DNA of 64,000 nt from Mastigamoeba balamuthi (lineage: Eukaryota > Evosea > Mastigamoebida > Mastigamoebidae). Below the pieces are notes generated by a model, which was given only the letters and a program-made list of their open reading frames with translations, was not told where the DNA came from and did no database searches. The translations under genes were made by a program, and so were the position numbers. Location of the stretch: contig CACRSC010000027.1 of NCBI GenBank assembly GCA_902651635.1, forward strand, positions 313,887-377,886. The letters run 5' to 3'. Within the stretch, counting starts at the first letter, position 1. Every line of letters starts with the position of its first letter. Positions 1 to 10,500 of this stretch are shown here, piece by piece.

Positions 1-2595
1 TTCCCAGGTGCTGAAGAAGCTGGCTAGAGCACTACCTGAATTTCATATTCTGATCAAAATGCAATGAGTAGCACTTAAATGTGATCGATGTGATGGAAAT
101 GCAGTGCTAAGTTTGCACTAGTGCTAATAATTGCACTAGTAGTGCTAGTAGCACTGCAATAGTGCTTGGTTATCAAGGATGATAACACTGAATTTATGTT
201 ACATTACAATCACTATTCGTGATATTGCACAATTTAGTACTAGATTTAGTGTAAAATTAGTGCTACAATCACTATTAGCAAATTGATCCATTTTGGAATT
301 GAGAAAACATACCGGTTCACTTCCTCTGAGAACAAATGTTCACACTTATCCTTGATTATCTGAATCAGTTGTTCTCTATTGGCAGGCTTTCTACTCCTAC
401 ATGGTGCTTGAGCTCTTTCAGAGGTTCTCTATAAGGTTGAGATTGGGAGAATATACTGATCAGACCACAACTTGGATCCCCTTTTCTTACAACTATTTTT
501 AAGTCTGTGCACTTTTATGCACAGAAGAGTTGAGAGAGTTACTTGTGATCATGGACTACTTAACGTTTCATGAGGCTCTCAAGCTCAAGGAACTCCAGGA
601 CCTCATCTGTGCAGTGTGGGGCCTCAAGTCTCAGGAGTGAACACACTTTTATTTCTGGTCCTAGGCTCCATATGACTGGAAATTCACCAAGATGGGCCTG
701 AACTCACTGTGGAATGAAAAAGGTCGATGCTCAAAGGCTACGACTTCACACTCTTAAGATCTGGAAAGATGAAGGATTCAAGATCACCAACATCATTCAT
801 GCTTGATTTCGTTCAGGAGGACATCTTCAAAGAGCTTGGAAGAAAGATCAACCATGCTTGTTGGGGTTTCTGCTTAAGAGAGAGGGCCCTGTAAATCAGA
901 TTTTTAATTGAATCCCCCATGATACATTTAACTTGTGATATCAAACTGTCACCATTTCTCCTTCACATTGGCTCACATCCCTCGTCCTGACGTGAGAGAA
1001 TCAGAAAATGTGATCCAGAAGATGGCACGCCTTCGAATTTTGAATTCATTTTTCGGAATTCCGATTCTTGTTTCCTATACGAAACCACGCAGGCATACTT
1101 ATTCAAAAATTCCAGCTCATATCTCGTGTTCTCTGGAGAGAAAACTGCCCACTGGATTAAAACGACCACTTTTATCTGGACTCACCCATCCTCGGGGGTT
1201 GACATGTGGGGAATCACAATAAATGAATGAAAGCTGTCCCTGGAACCCAATCATGCTCTTGTTCAGAGTAAGCCAGAGCAGGCCTTGCATATTCCAGAAC
1301 ATGAAGAACGAACATAATAACAGATTAATGAGGTGCCTTCTCCAGACAGTTGAAGTGTGATGTGAGGTTTTGCCAGTGCTTCTTGCTGACGGCCATCAGC
1401 AGGTGCCACCTCGATGTACAAGTGGCCTTCTCTTGGATCAGGGCCCAGAATACCGGTGCCTTAAGGGGCTTCTTCTGCAATTCTCAGGTGAAAGGTGCAG
1501 TCATCCAGCAAATCAGTTGAGAAGTGCGGCATAGCAGGCAGTGGTGGGCATGGAATGCACAGCGAACAGGGTTTGGTGCTAGAGGCAAGATGACATTCTT
1601 GGCCTTAACGGCAGCCTTCATCTTGCAGTCTAAGACATTGTGCCACTGCTCCTTCTTGAGAGCAGAGAACACCTCCAGCAGTGAGGCAGATGTGGAGGCC
1701 TCAGAGGTAGTGGCCCATCATTCCTTAATGTGGGTCACAGAGACCTCCACGTGGGTGTTGTACTCCAATAGATCGAGGACCTCCCGGCACCACACCCAGA
1801 GGGACGCTCTTGCTCTCTGTGCAGTAGGCGTCACGGTGCTCTCGGGGGCGTCATCGACATCGGGTAACGCGGGCGACGCCGTCGCGGCGACGTGGACGAC
1901 CGCGGGGGCTCGCAAGGTCTCTGTGCCGCACCCCCGAGGTTGCGCAGATGGCGGAGCGGCGGTCGGCGCATGCCCGGGAGTAGGCGACGCAGGTGCTGAG
2001 CGATCGGTGTGACGAGGTGGCCACCTCCTCGAAATGAAAATAGTCGGCTGGGTCCGAACCTCACGATGACGGCAGGATTTCTGCAGTGCTGCCGGCCTCC
2101 CTGTAGGAGACCCACAGCAGGACCGCGCGGTAGTGCCGGCTTGAAGGCGCAAGCTGAGTACCACATCTGGGAAGCTCCAAGAGTCTCGGCCGAGAATCGC
2201 CAATAAGACTGTTGCGTGGCTTCCGCTGGTTTTCAGCGGCACGGGCTGAATCGAGACTCAACACAGGCGCGCAGCAGGGTCCCGGTAAATAGGTCCTGGG
2301 GTGGGCTTTGTGCCAGGCTGCCAGCTGTGCTGCTACGTTTTTCACTTTCAATCGGCGTCTGCCGACTATTGTCCCCAACTGTAACTGTGCGGTGCGCTCA
2401 ATGATGTCGTAGGGAGACGAGGGACTCACGGACCGTACGCCAGCAGCGTATTAGTGACGAGATGTCAGAGCCCTGCGGGAGAGTCAGTTGATGTGCAAAG
2501 AACACCCGGTGCGAATTGTCGGCCCTTGACGACAGACAAAAGAGCAGAAGCAGACCAGACAAACACAGCACCCCATCACACTCCACAAGAGGGCA
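1..2595. other. AT-rich to mixed region without a recognisable gene
   Basis: No convincing protein-coding gene was found on either strand. The first 300 bases are AT-rich and full of TAGTGCT/AGCACTA words that resemble a second patch near 15290-15430. Short open frames between about 540 and 1740 carry several stops and match no family I recognise; they could be decayed mobile-element sequence. From about 1800 GC content rises, but the frames look like random open GC-rich sequence. The promoter of the receptor gene starting at 2596 must lie at the right end. Confidence 0.5.
90..290. repeat. TAGTGCTA-rich repeat patch
   Basis: Repeated TTGCACTAG, TAGTGCTAG, AGCACTGCAATAGTGCTT and TTAGTGCTACAATCACTATT words form overlapping small inverted repeats. 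It is related in word content to the patch at 15290-15430. Confidence 0.5.
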
Positions 2596-5500
2596 ATGAA
2601 CCCACCCCGCGCAAACCACCGCGAGACCCCAGCAGGGCCAGCGCCCCTCGCGGCTCCGCGGCTCCTGCTGCTGCTGCTGCTGATGGGTGCCTGCTGCGCT
2701 GTGCTGGCGACGCCCGCAGAGGACGTGGTAGCCATCTGCAGCCTCAAAAACGCGACCAACATCCTCGAGTGGAAGGGGTGCGGCGGCCCCTGCGCCTGGA
2801 CGAGCGTCTGCCCCCCTCCGTCGTGCAGGCAACGCGAAAAGGGGATCCTGCGGGGCGTCACGTGCACCGACGGCGCAGTCACGGGGCTGTGCGAGGCCTG
2901 TCGCTGCACTCTCGGGGCGCTGACTGTCGAATACAACGGGCAGGGAACTCCGCTCTTTGTATGGAGTAACTGGAAGCATTCCGGACGAGATCGGGTACCT
3001 CCGAAGCCTCGTCACTCTGTGAGGACGAAAACACCGTTATCGCTCCTCACCGGGCCTCACACACCCCCACGGGCGCGGATGCAGGGGGATGTCGCTGGCA
3101 GGCCTCGATGGGACCCTCCCGCGCACCATGGCGAACCTCAGGAACCTCACCAATCTGTGCGCTACCGGCAGATCACATTCGACGCAGAGGCTCAGCTTAC
3201 ACCTTGGAAATCCCCTGAGCAGCACCATCACACCTCCTGTTCGAATCAGGGGAAGCATCCCCGAGGGTCTCTGGAGCCTCCCCAGGCTGAAAATACTGTG
3301 AGAACCTCATCCATACTGCGGTCCTCATGTACAGGAACACAGGAATGTATCTTCCTTGATGAATGGTACCATTCCAGTCGACATCGGACGAATCTGCACC
3401 AACCTTGAGTATCTGTTCGCCCGCAAAACAGCAGGAATAAGCGTTCTTTCTCACTGCAGCTCTTTCAGGAGACTCTCAAGTTTGTTTCTATCAAGTACAA
3501 TTCCAGATTCAATGGGAAATCTCAGCAGACTCACCTCTCTGTATGCTATTTCTGACGAGATTGCATCCTAATAACAACCTCAGATATCTTTCTTCAAGCA
3601 GACTGACCGGAACAATACCAGCAGCCCTGGGAGGACTAGAAAAACTCGAGTTCCTGTGCGTTAATTTATGTAAAGAAAATTCAGCTCACTCTGGGATTCA
3701 GTGGCATCGACGGCAGCCGAATTAGTGGAACAATTCCGGATTCAATAGCAAACATGCGTAACCTCAGCCAATTGTGCTTCCCTCAACCCGATTTTTCTGC
3801 TCACTTGTGGAGCAGCTATATGCAGATTCGGAGTCTCAGTGGAACCATTCCATCTTCCTTCGCAAACCTTCACCAATTATCCTCTTTGTGCGCATAGTTT
3901 TCACAAATGTTAGTCTGACTGTATCACATTACTCAGTATTGTCAGGTCTCCTCAGCTGAGTGGAGAGATCCCTCCAAATATATGCAAGATTATTGTTCAA
4001 CAGGGTTCGGTTCCCTGTAATGGGAACACGAGGCTTTGTGGGGTCGCGGAGTGTGGAAGCTGCTCTGTGTGCTGCATGCTGCCACAACAATTGAATACCT
4101 CTCTCTGGGGTACGTGTACTCGAGCAACTGCAAGTGGCCAGAGCTGTTTATTGGCATGCGAGAGTGATTCCCGCGCAGTTCCAGGCTTCTGCGTGAATGG
4201 CGCTTGGTCGCCTTCGCCTGTGTGTACCAAAAATGACGACTTTTCGAGCAGCCCGTCAGAATCTTCCTTCCAGAATTCAGAAAGTGAAAGTGACTATTGC
4301 CCAGGGGACAAGTTCAAGAAAGTACCTGGTATCTGTGGTTGTGGAATCAATGACACAGACATGGATGGAGACAAGATTCTCGATTGTGAAGACCACTGTC
4401 CTCAAGACCCCCGGAAGAATGACTCAGGGGCATGTGGGTGCGGAAAACCAGACACAGACACGGACGCAGATGGAAGTCCTGATTGCATTGACCTGTGTCC
4501 AGGGGATCCCCTCAAGAAGGGGCCGGGTCTCTGTGGATGTGGATTTCCTGACACTGATATTGATGGAGATATGACCCCAGACTGCATGGATTACTGCCCT
4601 GCGAATGCCCTAAAGATAAGACCGGGTATCTGTGGTTGCACCCTGAACGAGACAGATACAGACAGTGATCTTTACCCTGACTGCGTGGATAACTGTTCTT
4701 TGGACAAGAATAAAATCACCCCTGGCATCTGTGGATGTGGTAATAGTGAGAAAGACAGTGATGGTGACTCGTATCCAGACTGCATTGACATGTGTCCACT
4801 CGATGTTCACAAATTTACTAGAGGAACATGTGGTTGTAATACTAATGATACAGACACCGATGGCGATAGCACTCTGGACTGTCTCGATGAGTGTCCATTC
4901 GATCCGAACAAGAAGATCAGTGGGGTATGTGGATGCAATGTTAGTGATCTAGACTCAGATGGGGACATCATTCCAGACTGTCAGGATGACTGTCCCATGG
5001 GGGACTCCAGTCTCTGTTCCTCAAAAACCTCAGTGTCATCCTCAATACAGTCACAAAATAATAGACAATCATCAATCAGCAACTCGGAAATGACTAGTAT
5101 CTCATTCTCAGAACGTCCGGTTTCGTCCAGTGTCAACATAATCGAACCAGACTCAAGCAATCAATCACCTATCCTCAAGCATAAGCCAAGTTATCTCTTC
5201 CCAAGTCCGACATCCGGACGTGATATCATCATCTGGCGGGGTTTCTTCTGTGCCTGATTACCAAGACACTAATGCAGAGAGAAGACAGAAGAATGCAATC
5301 TCTTCAGGGGCCATTGCAGGGTGTGCTATTGGAGTCACATCATTTAGTGTTTTTATTGCTGTTACCATCGGTATATGGAGACGGATCAGCTTGAGAAGAA
5401 GACAAGATGTCAAATTACCTATTAAGATGACTACTCCCGCAGCTCCCAAAGTTATCAGACCCGTTTCACATCTCTCGGAATCTGCATTTGTTCCCGACAT

Positions 5501-6594
5501 TGCTGATGAACAATCTCAACCTTCACAAAAGGAATCAACTCTGTCTGCAATTACTTCAGCTCAACCTAGTTATTCAATACCAATTTCCGCCTGCATGCCG
5601 CCGATACTGCCTGAAAATGTCTCTTTTTGTGCCAATGTCAAAATCAGTCTTCTCGGGTCCGTATCAAAGCAGAAAATTGGAAAGATATTGTCTCGAATGA
5701 TAGACATGAATGACGAGACACTCGGTGCACTGCAACCGATACAGACACCCGAGATAATTCCAAGTCTTCACGAGTCATTAGCCATGGTTAAACCTCCTTT
5801 GCAGGGAGTTCAGGATCTCATCAAGCAGTTTGAGAAAGGTGTTTCAGTTTTGTATTTCATTATTGACATCATTCACAGATATTAAGGAGCACAAATATCT
5901 TCTTCCAACTGGGTTAAGCACTGAAGCTGCACTGACCATTGTATTGTATACATCTGAGGTCCAGCCACAGGAGGAGAGTATATACTACCGTCTGAACAAG
6001 GCCCTGCGTTCTCGTGAGAAAGGGACTGTATCATGTTGGATTCCATATGCATGGCATCTCACAATGGCAATGCGCACCTTGCCACAATTCACCGGAAAGG
6101 TGTTTCGTGGCATTAAGTGTGTTGTAAGTGAGAGCACATATGCTGTTGGTTCAAATGTATGTTGGAATGGTTTTACGAGCACATCAAAGAGCCAAAGTGT
6201 TGCCACAGATTTTGTGAATGTTCCTGGGACATTGTTCGAGATGCAGGTGGCACGAGGAAGATCTCTCGGATCCCTTAACAGTTTTGGTGAGGAGGAGATA
6301 CTTCTTGAGGCAGGAACAAGGTTTTGTGTGGACTCGGTATCGAAGAACAGTATAGTGGAGAACATCCAGCTGATTATCAGAATGCACGAACTGGAATCTG
6401 ACACATTACTTTTTTCTGTATCAACAGGCAAGAAAGACTGTTTGACATGTGATAAGAGCATTGTTGCCTCTCACAAATCCAATCCATGCCTTATTGTTCC
6501 ACCAGAGGAGGTTGCATCACATGCCCAAATGGGCATGAATGGAAATCTTTCAGTTTCACTCTCTGTAGCTTTCACAATAGGCAGCTCACCATAA
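2596..6594 (+). CDS. Transmembrane receptor: plant-type LRRs, thrombospondin type 3 repeats, one TM helix, cytosolic arginine ADP-ribosyltransferase domain
   Basis: Predicted 1160-aa protein from twelve exons. Introns I derived: 2889-2943, 3019-3084, 3157-3195, 3298-3342, 3415-3459, 3541-3583, 3656-3701, 3774-3815, 3888-3936, 5220-5265, 5839-5878. Order: signal peptide with a poly-Leu core (before about residue 45), LRR cap, nine or so GTIPxxxGxLxxLxxL repeats to about residue 310, a Cys-rich stretch, then about seven DxDxDGDxxxDCxDxCP / PGxCGCG calcium-binding repeats (about 425-660), a Ser/Thr-rich stalk, a hydrophobic span (about 743-770) followed by RRISLRRRQ, and a C-terminal ART domain (about 925-1160). 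The ART domain keeps the R-S-ExE triad: VFRGIK, FTSTS, FGEEEILLE. Known family role: transfer of ADP-ribose from NAD+ to arginine. Topology places the enzyme inside the cell and LRR/TSP3 outside; that is inferred. Base composition drifts from GC-rich (5') to AT-rich (3'). Confidence 0.85.
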
Positions 6595-7679
6595 TGCAGA
6601 TCCAACATTCTGTAAGTGTGTTTCTATTATTATTCTGAGGAAGGAAAAGAAAGAAGAAAAATGCCCAAATCACTTGGTATTGTTGCTATTTTAGAAATAC
6701 CTTTTGGTCTTACACACAAAGATGGAATTGTGTGCGATTTTGGGGGCAGTCTTCCAAATAATTCTAGCCCTGCCCCGATGCATTGCTGAGAAGCCTGCAG
6801 ATGGTAACAGTAATAATTATCATACATAAACACCTTTAATACACACCTTGCCATGGTTTTTGTAGAAAGAATGTGATTCTTGTCCTTTTTATCACTCTTA
6901 AATCCAGACGCATGAAGTAATGAATTAATCAAATTTAGCACTAATTGCAATAATGCTGCTGTATTTTCATTCATCTCTTTTTTACTCGAAGTCAACTCTG
7001 TTGAACCATGAACCACGATATCCTGGATTTCAAAGATATTTCACTGTGATATCATCACATCATAACTCTCTTCTTACTTTTCACTCCCTGTACTACCTCA
7101 CATCCCTTTCTCATATCTCCTTCCTCTTTTCCTTGTGCACTTCGTACTTCTACAACCACTCCTACTCTCCTCTTCTTTCCTTTTCACACCAGGCTGATAA
7201 ATGATGAGGTGCAGTTCCCCTTTCAATTCTCTTATTCTATTCCTCTCTTCCTTTCCTTCCTGCACTTAAACCTGTATCTTTACTGCACTTACACTCATCT
7301 CCTTCTGCTTCCTTCCTTCCTCTTTCCTTTCCTTTCCTTTTCTTACCCTTCTTCCTTCCCTTTCTGAGCCAGGTGTACCAGGCCGATAAGAAGGTGTACT
7401 GCCACTTTCCTTCATCACAGTTTTCATCCTTCCACCGACTTTCCCATTTCTTTCATAGGTTTTCCTTACATTCTTCCTTTTCCCCACACCCTTATCACAA
7501 AACTCACTATCTCTGGGAGTCTGGCTCTGTCTTCTGCAGACCTTGCAGATGTAGAATGTTGTGGCTACTAGGCAGCATCTAAAACATGCACTGCCCCCTT
7601 TCCTCTCTCCTATTATATCATTTTCGTTGTTTAACAGTTTAGTGATTAATAAAACTAACACATCAAGCAATGTAGTAGC
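6595..7679. other. Intergenic, AT- and pyrimidine-rich
   Basis: This stretch downstream of the receptor holds long C/T-rich runs (about 7070-7460, with CTTCCTTCC and TTTCCTTTCC words) and no convincing gene. Short frames read through the pyrimidine tracts are low complexity. Confidence 0.5.
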
Positions 7680-7955
7680 ACATTGCAGATTCTGCTATAG
7701 CAGTGTAGCGTGATGAATGAACTATGTGGCATAGCAGAGGGTCTGCTACGTGCCACTACATAACCTCTGCTACACACCTATGCATGATGTCACTATGCAC
7801 TGCTACACATCAAGCACTGTAGTGGCACATAGTGGCATCATGTGTAATGGTGTGTAGAAGCATCATATGTAGCAGATCCTCTGCTATGCCATGTAGTTCA
7901 TTCATCACACTACACACTGCTATAGCAATCTGCTATGCACTGCTACACATGGAGG
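7680..7955. repeat. Foldback (long inverted repeat), MITE-like
   Basis: The left arm (about 7680-7798) is largely the reverse complement of the right arm (about 7825-7955). Both contain GCTATAGCAGTGT, GTGATGAATGAACTA and GGCATAGCAGAG in mirrored order around a short centre that includes AGCACTGTAGTGGC. Arms are about 120-130 nt with moderate mismatch. There is no coding potential. A miniature inverted-repeat element is the simplest reading; no target-site duplication was identified. Confidence 0.65.
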
Positions 7956-9300
7956 CACTAGGCACCACTACATATGAAGACGCTACACATGACTACATAA
8001 TTAAACAGCCATCCTAATATTCACTGCAATCCCCCCTACACTCCCTTCCATACCAAATCAATTGAATAAATAACAATTATTTACTGTTTTCAAAAGGGCA
8101 GGCAGGTCATGTTTTTGCTTTTGGGGAAGAGGAGCCCAGGGCAGCAGAAAACGTTTAAGAAGAGTAGGGAGAGAGATCACTGAGGACCAGCAGGTATCCA
8201 AGAAGAGAATGAGTGGACCAGCATCAGCTTCCTGGTCTGCATGCCTGCCTCAATAGCACGTGTAAGAGCATTCATTCAGGAAAAATTTAGCTTGTATTAA
8301 CATCGAGAGAACAAGGGAGAAAGGGGGAAGAGGGGTTTAATACCTCATAATGAGGTCGTTCAGAGTCCCACCAAGCATCATCTGCATAGCCTTAAACCCA
8401 GCTCTGATCTCTTCAAAGGTACAGGGCTGGTGGGCACGCTCCTTACTGGGCTCAGTACTGAAGATACTGAGGAGGTCATGCAACATCATCATGAGGGCCA
8501 AGATCTGCATCTCCTGCAATGCCCTCCTCTGCTCCTCATCTGACTTCAACATACAGATCTCCTTGTTAGCCTTCTCTGCCACATCCTGAGATTACTCACT
8601 GTTGCTGAGATGTTATGCTGCTGCTGCTGCTGCAGTGCCAAAAGTAACATTATCAGAGGGTATGGTGGGAATAAAGGAGAAAAGAGAGAATACTATATCT
8701 GCTCTCCTGAGAGACATGATCTCTAGGTCTCTGTCCTGCTGAGATGGAAGAGGTATCACAGTGATGATCAGTCTGGCCCGCCCAGTACAGCCCTTGTTTT
8801 TGTTCTTGTGCTTGTTCTTGTGCTTCTTGGTGGGGGTTGTGCATGGCATGTCCTTGATGCACATTCTTTTTTTTCAAAAAGCCGTTTTATGACATCAATG
8901 GCAGCATCAGAAGGGCGAGGTCCATAAAGAATCAAAGATATGCACTGTGGTACCATTGTCTGTGTAGCAGGCAAGTATGGTGAGCAGGACAGCATTAAGG
9001 AAGTCTGTTAGAGGTTTTTACGTTTCCCATCTCTTTTTCGTTACTTTTTGCTGTTTTCTGATTTTTCCATTTTCAAATTTCTAACAGTTTTTCAAATTCG
9101 TTTTAACCTCTGTTAATATAGCATAACTAAATGCTTAGTCAAATATTGCTCAATCACCAGTGATTGAAGAAAGAAATCCAAAAGAAGTTATGAGAAACAC
9201 GAAGAGGAAACACAAAACCAATGAAAGAACAGAACAGGTTTCAATAACTCTGAACAGAGGGGGAACCAGATTTAAGTAAGACTGAGAATGAAACTGTACT
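7956..9300. other. AT-rich intergenic region with weak minus-strand coding signal
   Basis: Apart from a possible exon at 8337-8582 (listed separately), I see only fragments. Minus-strand frames at 8613-8995 contain a Lys/Asn-rich KHKNKHKNKNK run and a stretch reading SLILYGPRPSDAAIDVIKRL, but splice sites do not link them into one frame. They may be exons of one decayed or unrecognised gene. Confidence 0.4.
8337..8582 (-). CDS. Hypothetical helical protein fragment
   Basis: An 81-codon frame reads as amphipathic helix: AEKANKEICMLKSDEEQRRA near the start and FEEIRAGFKAMQMMLGGTLN near the stop. It is more protein-like than other frames in this AT-rich interval and could be the last exon of a minus-strand gene, since an AG acceptor (ATCTCAG) sits just upstream. 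No family recognised; upstream exons were not resolved. Confidence 0.3.
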   Translation of the reverse strand: MAEKANKEICMLKSDEEQRRALQEMQILALMMMLHDLLSIFSTEPSKERAHQPCTFEEIRAGFKAMQMMLGGTLNDLIMRY

Positions 9301-10224
9301 CTATTTTGTCTTTCTCTTCTTGAAGTCAGAAGAGTGTGCCTTGTCTGGTGCCTGGTCTGCTTCCTCTTCTTCCTTGGACTTAGCCATTTTCTTCTTTCTT
9401 CCCCTTGTAGCACGCTTCCTGCTCTGGGTTGTGGTTCGATGGCCTCTTCCTTGCAGGAACTGGATCTCTTCCTCTGCCTCTCCCTCTGCCTCTTCCTTAC
9501 TCTCGTCCTCATTCTCGGCCTCACTCTTGTCCTCCTTCTCTGAGGCTTTCTCCCTTCAGCTGGCATGTTCTGCCAGCAGCTTGTTCCTGTCCATGCTCAC
9601 TGCAAAACAATGAGATAAACAAAAATTGCAGTGAGTACCCTCTAAGCGCTTGAGATCCTTCATCGTGAAGTCTTTTGAAGCTCCAAGGATTCTGCCAAGT
9701 GGTTTCATGGGAGCCAGCACCTGCATAGCTGACATGCTCTCTATTGAATTATTAAAAGGAACAAAGAAGGAACGAAAAAATTAGCACCTTTCTCACTGGG
9801 TTCCTCTGCAGGTGTCGAATGAACAGGAGGACAGAGTGCAGCCATTACTTTCCCAACACGAAGATAATGTGCTTCCTCCTTCTGATGGAGGGCTTCCTTG
9901 TGAAGCACTACTTCCTGGGGTGCTGCCGGGGGAGACGACCCTGGATCAGGTCCAGTCCGGGTTCCTACTGGAGTAGCAAGCGAGACCAGCACTAAGAAGT
10001 TGGTGAATCAAGGCAACAACAGGAAGAATACCCTCTGCAGGGTGAGGAATGGGAGGAATAGGAGCAGCTGCTTGAACAGACGAGGCTCCGTAGGTCGCCG
10101 ATTGCATCCGGGATTCTCCCCGCTGTGCCCTGCATGGCCCACAAGTCCCTTCCGTTGCTCTACGGTCAAGATTGGGAGATCTGGTGGGTACCGAGCACTT
10201 CTCACAGCCCCATAACTGCGCCAT
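9301..10224 (-). CDS. Small nuclear-type protein with GATA-like zinc finger and charged C-terminus
   Basis: Four exons (10224-10032, 9967-9788, 9740-9639, 9539-9301) give a 237-aa protein with every junction in frame. Near the N-terminus is a C-x2-C-x17-C-x2-C cluster (CEKC ... CGPC), the spacing of GATA-type fingers, but the usual Trp and LCNAC residues are not there, so a GATA assignment is tentative. The middle has a KEALHQKEEAHYLRVGKVMA helix; the C-terminus is strongly acidic, then basic (RKRATRGRKKK, FKKRKTK), like a nuclear localisation tail. The third intron (9540-9638) has a nearer alternative acceptor that would retain a TGA stop; the distal one keeps the frame open. Function unknown; DNA or chromatin binding is a guess. 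Confidence 0.5.
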
Positions 10225-10500
10225 CGGTTCACGTGATGCCCTTTCAGTCTGGGCTTGCCTGGTAGCAGTCCCCGCCCACAGAAAAGATGGGCTGGTGAGC
10301 AGAATAAAGAAGAACCAGCGGAAAGGTAACAAGGCCACGGTCCCGACAAGCCTGCGGCTCTGGGGGGGGGTGTGGGTCTTTGTTGCGACACCAGAGAGTA
10401 TCGGGGGAGGAACCAGATTCAACATTCACAAAAAATCTCGCCTGAGGAGCCCACACCGCGCCCGCGCCGCAGCCGCAGGACGCCGACGACTCTGCGGCGG

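Noticed and set aside
1117-1672. Minus-strand frames considered as a transposase
   Set aside because: I could not find a DDE-type or HTH motif, and stops occur every 60 or so codons; left unassigned.
9639-9680. In-frame TGA in the small minus-strand gene, read as a pseudogene
   Set aside because: The stop arises only with the nearer acceptor; using the CTCAG acceptor at 9540 skips it and keeps the charged C-terminus in frame.
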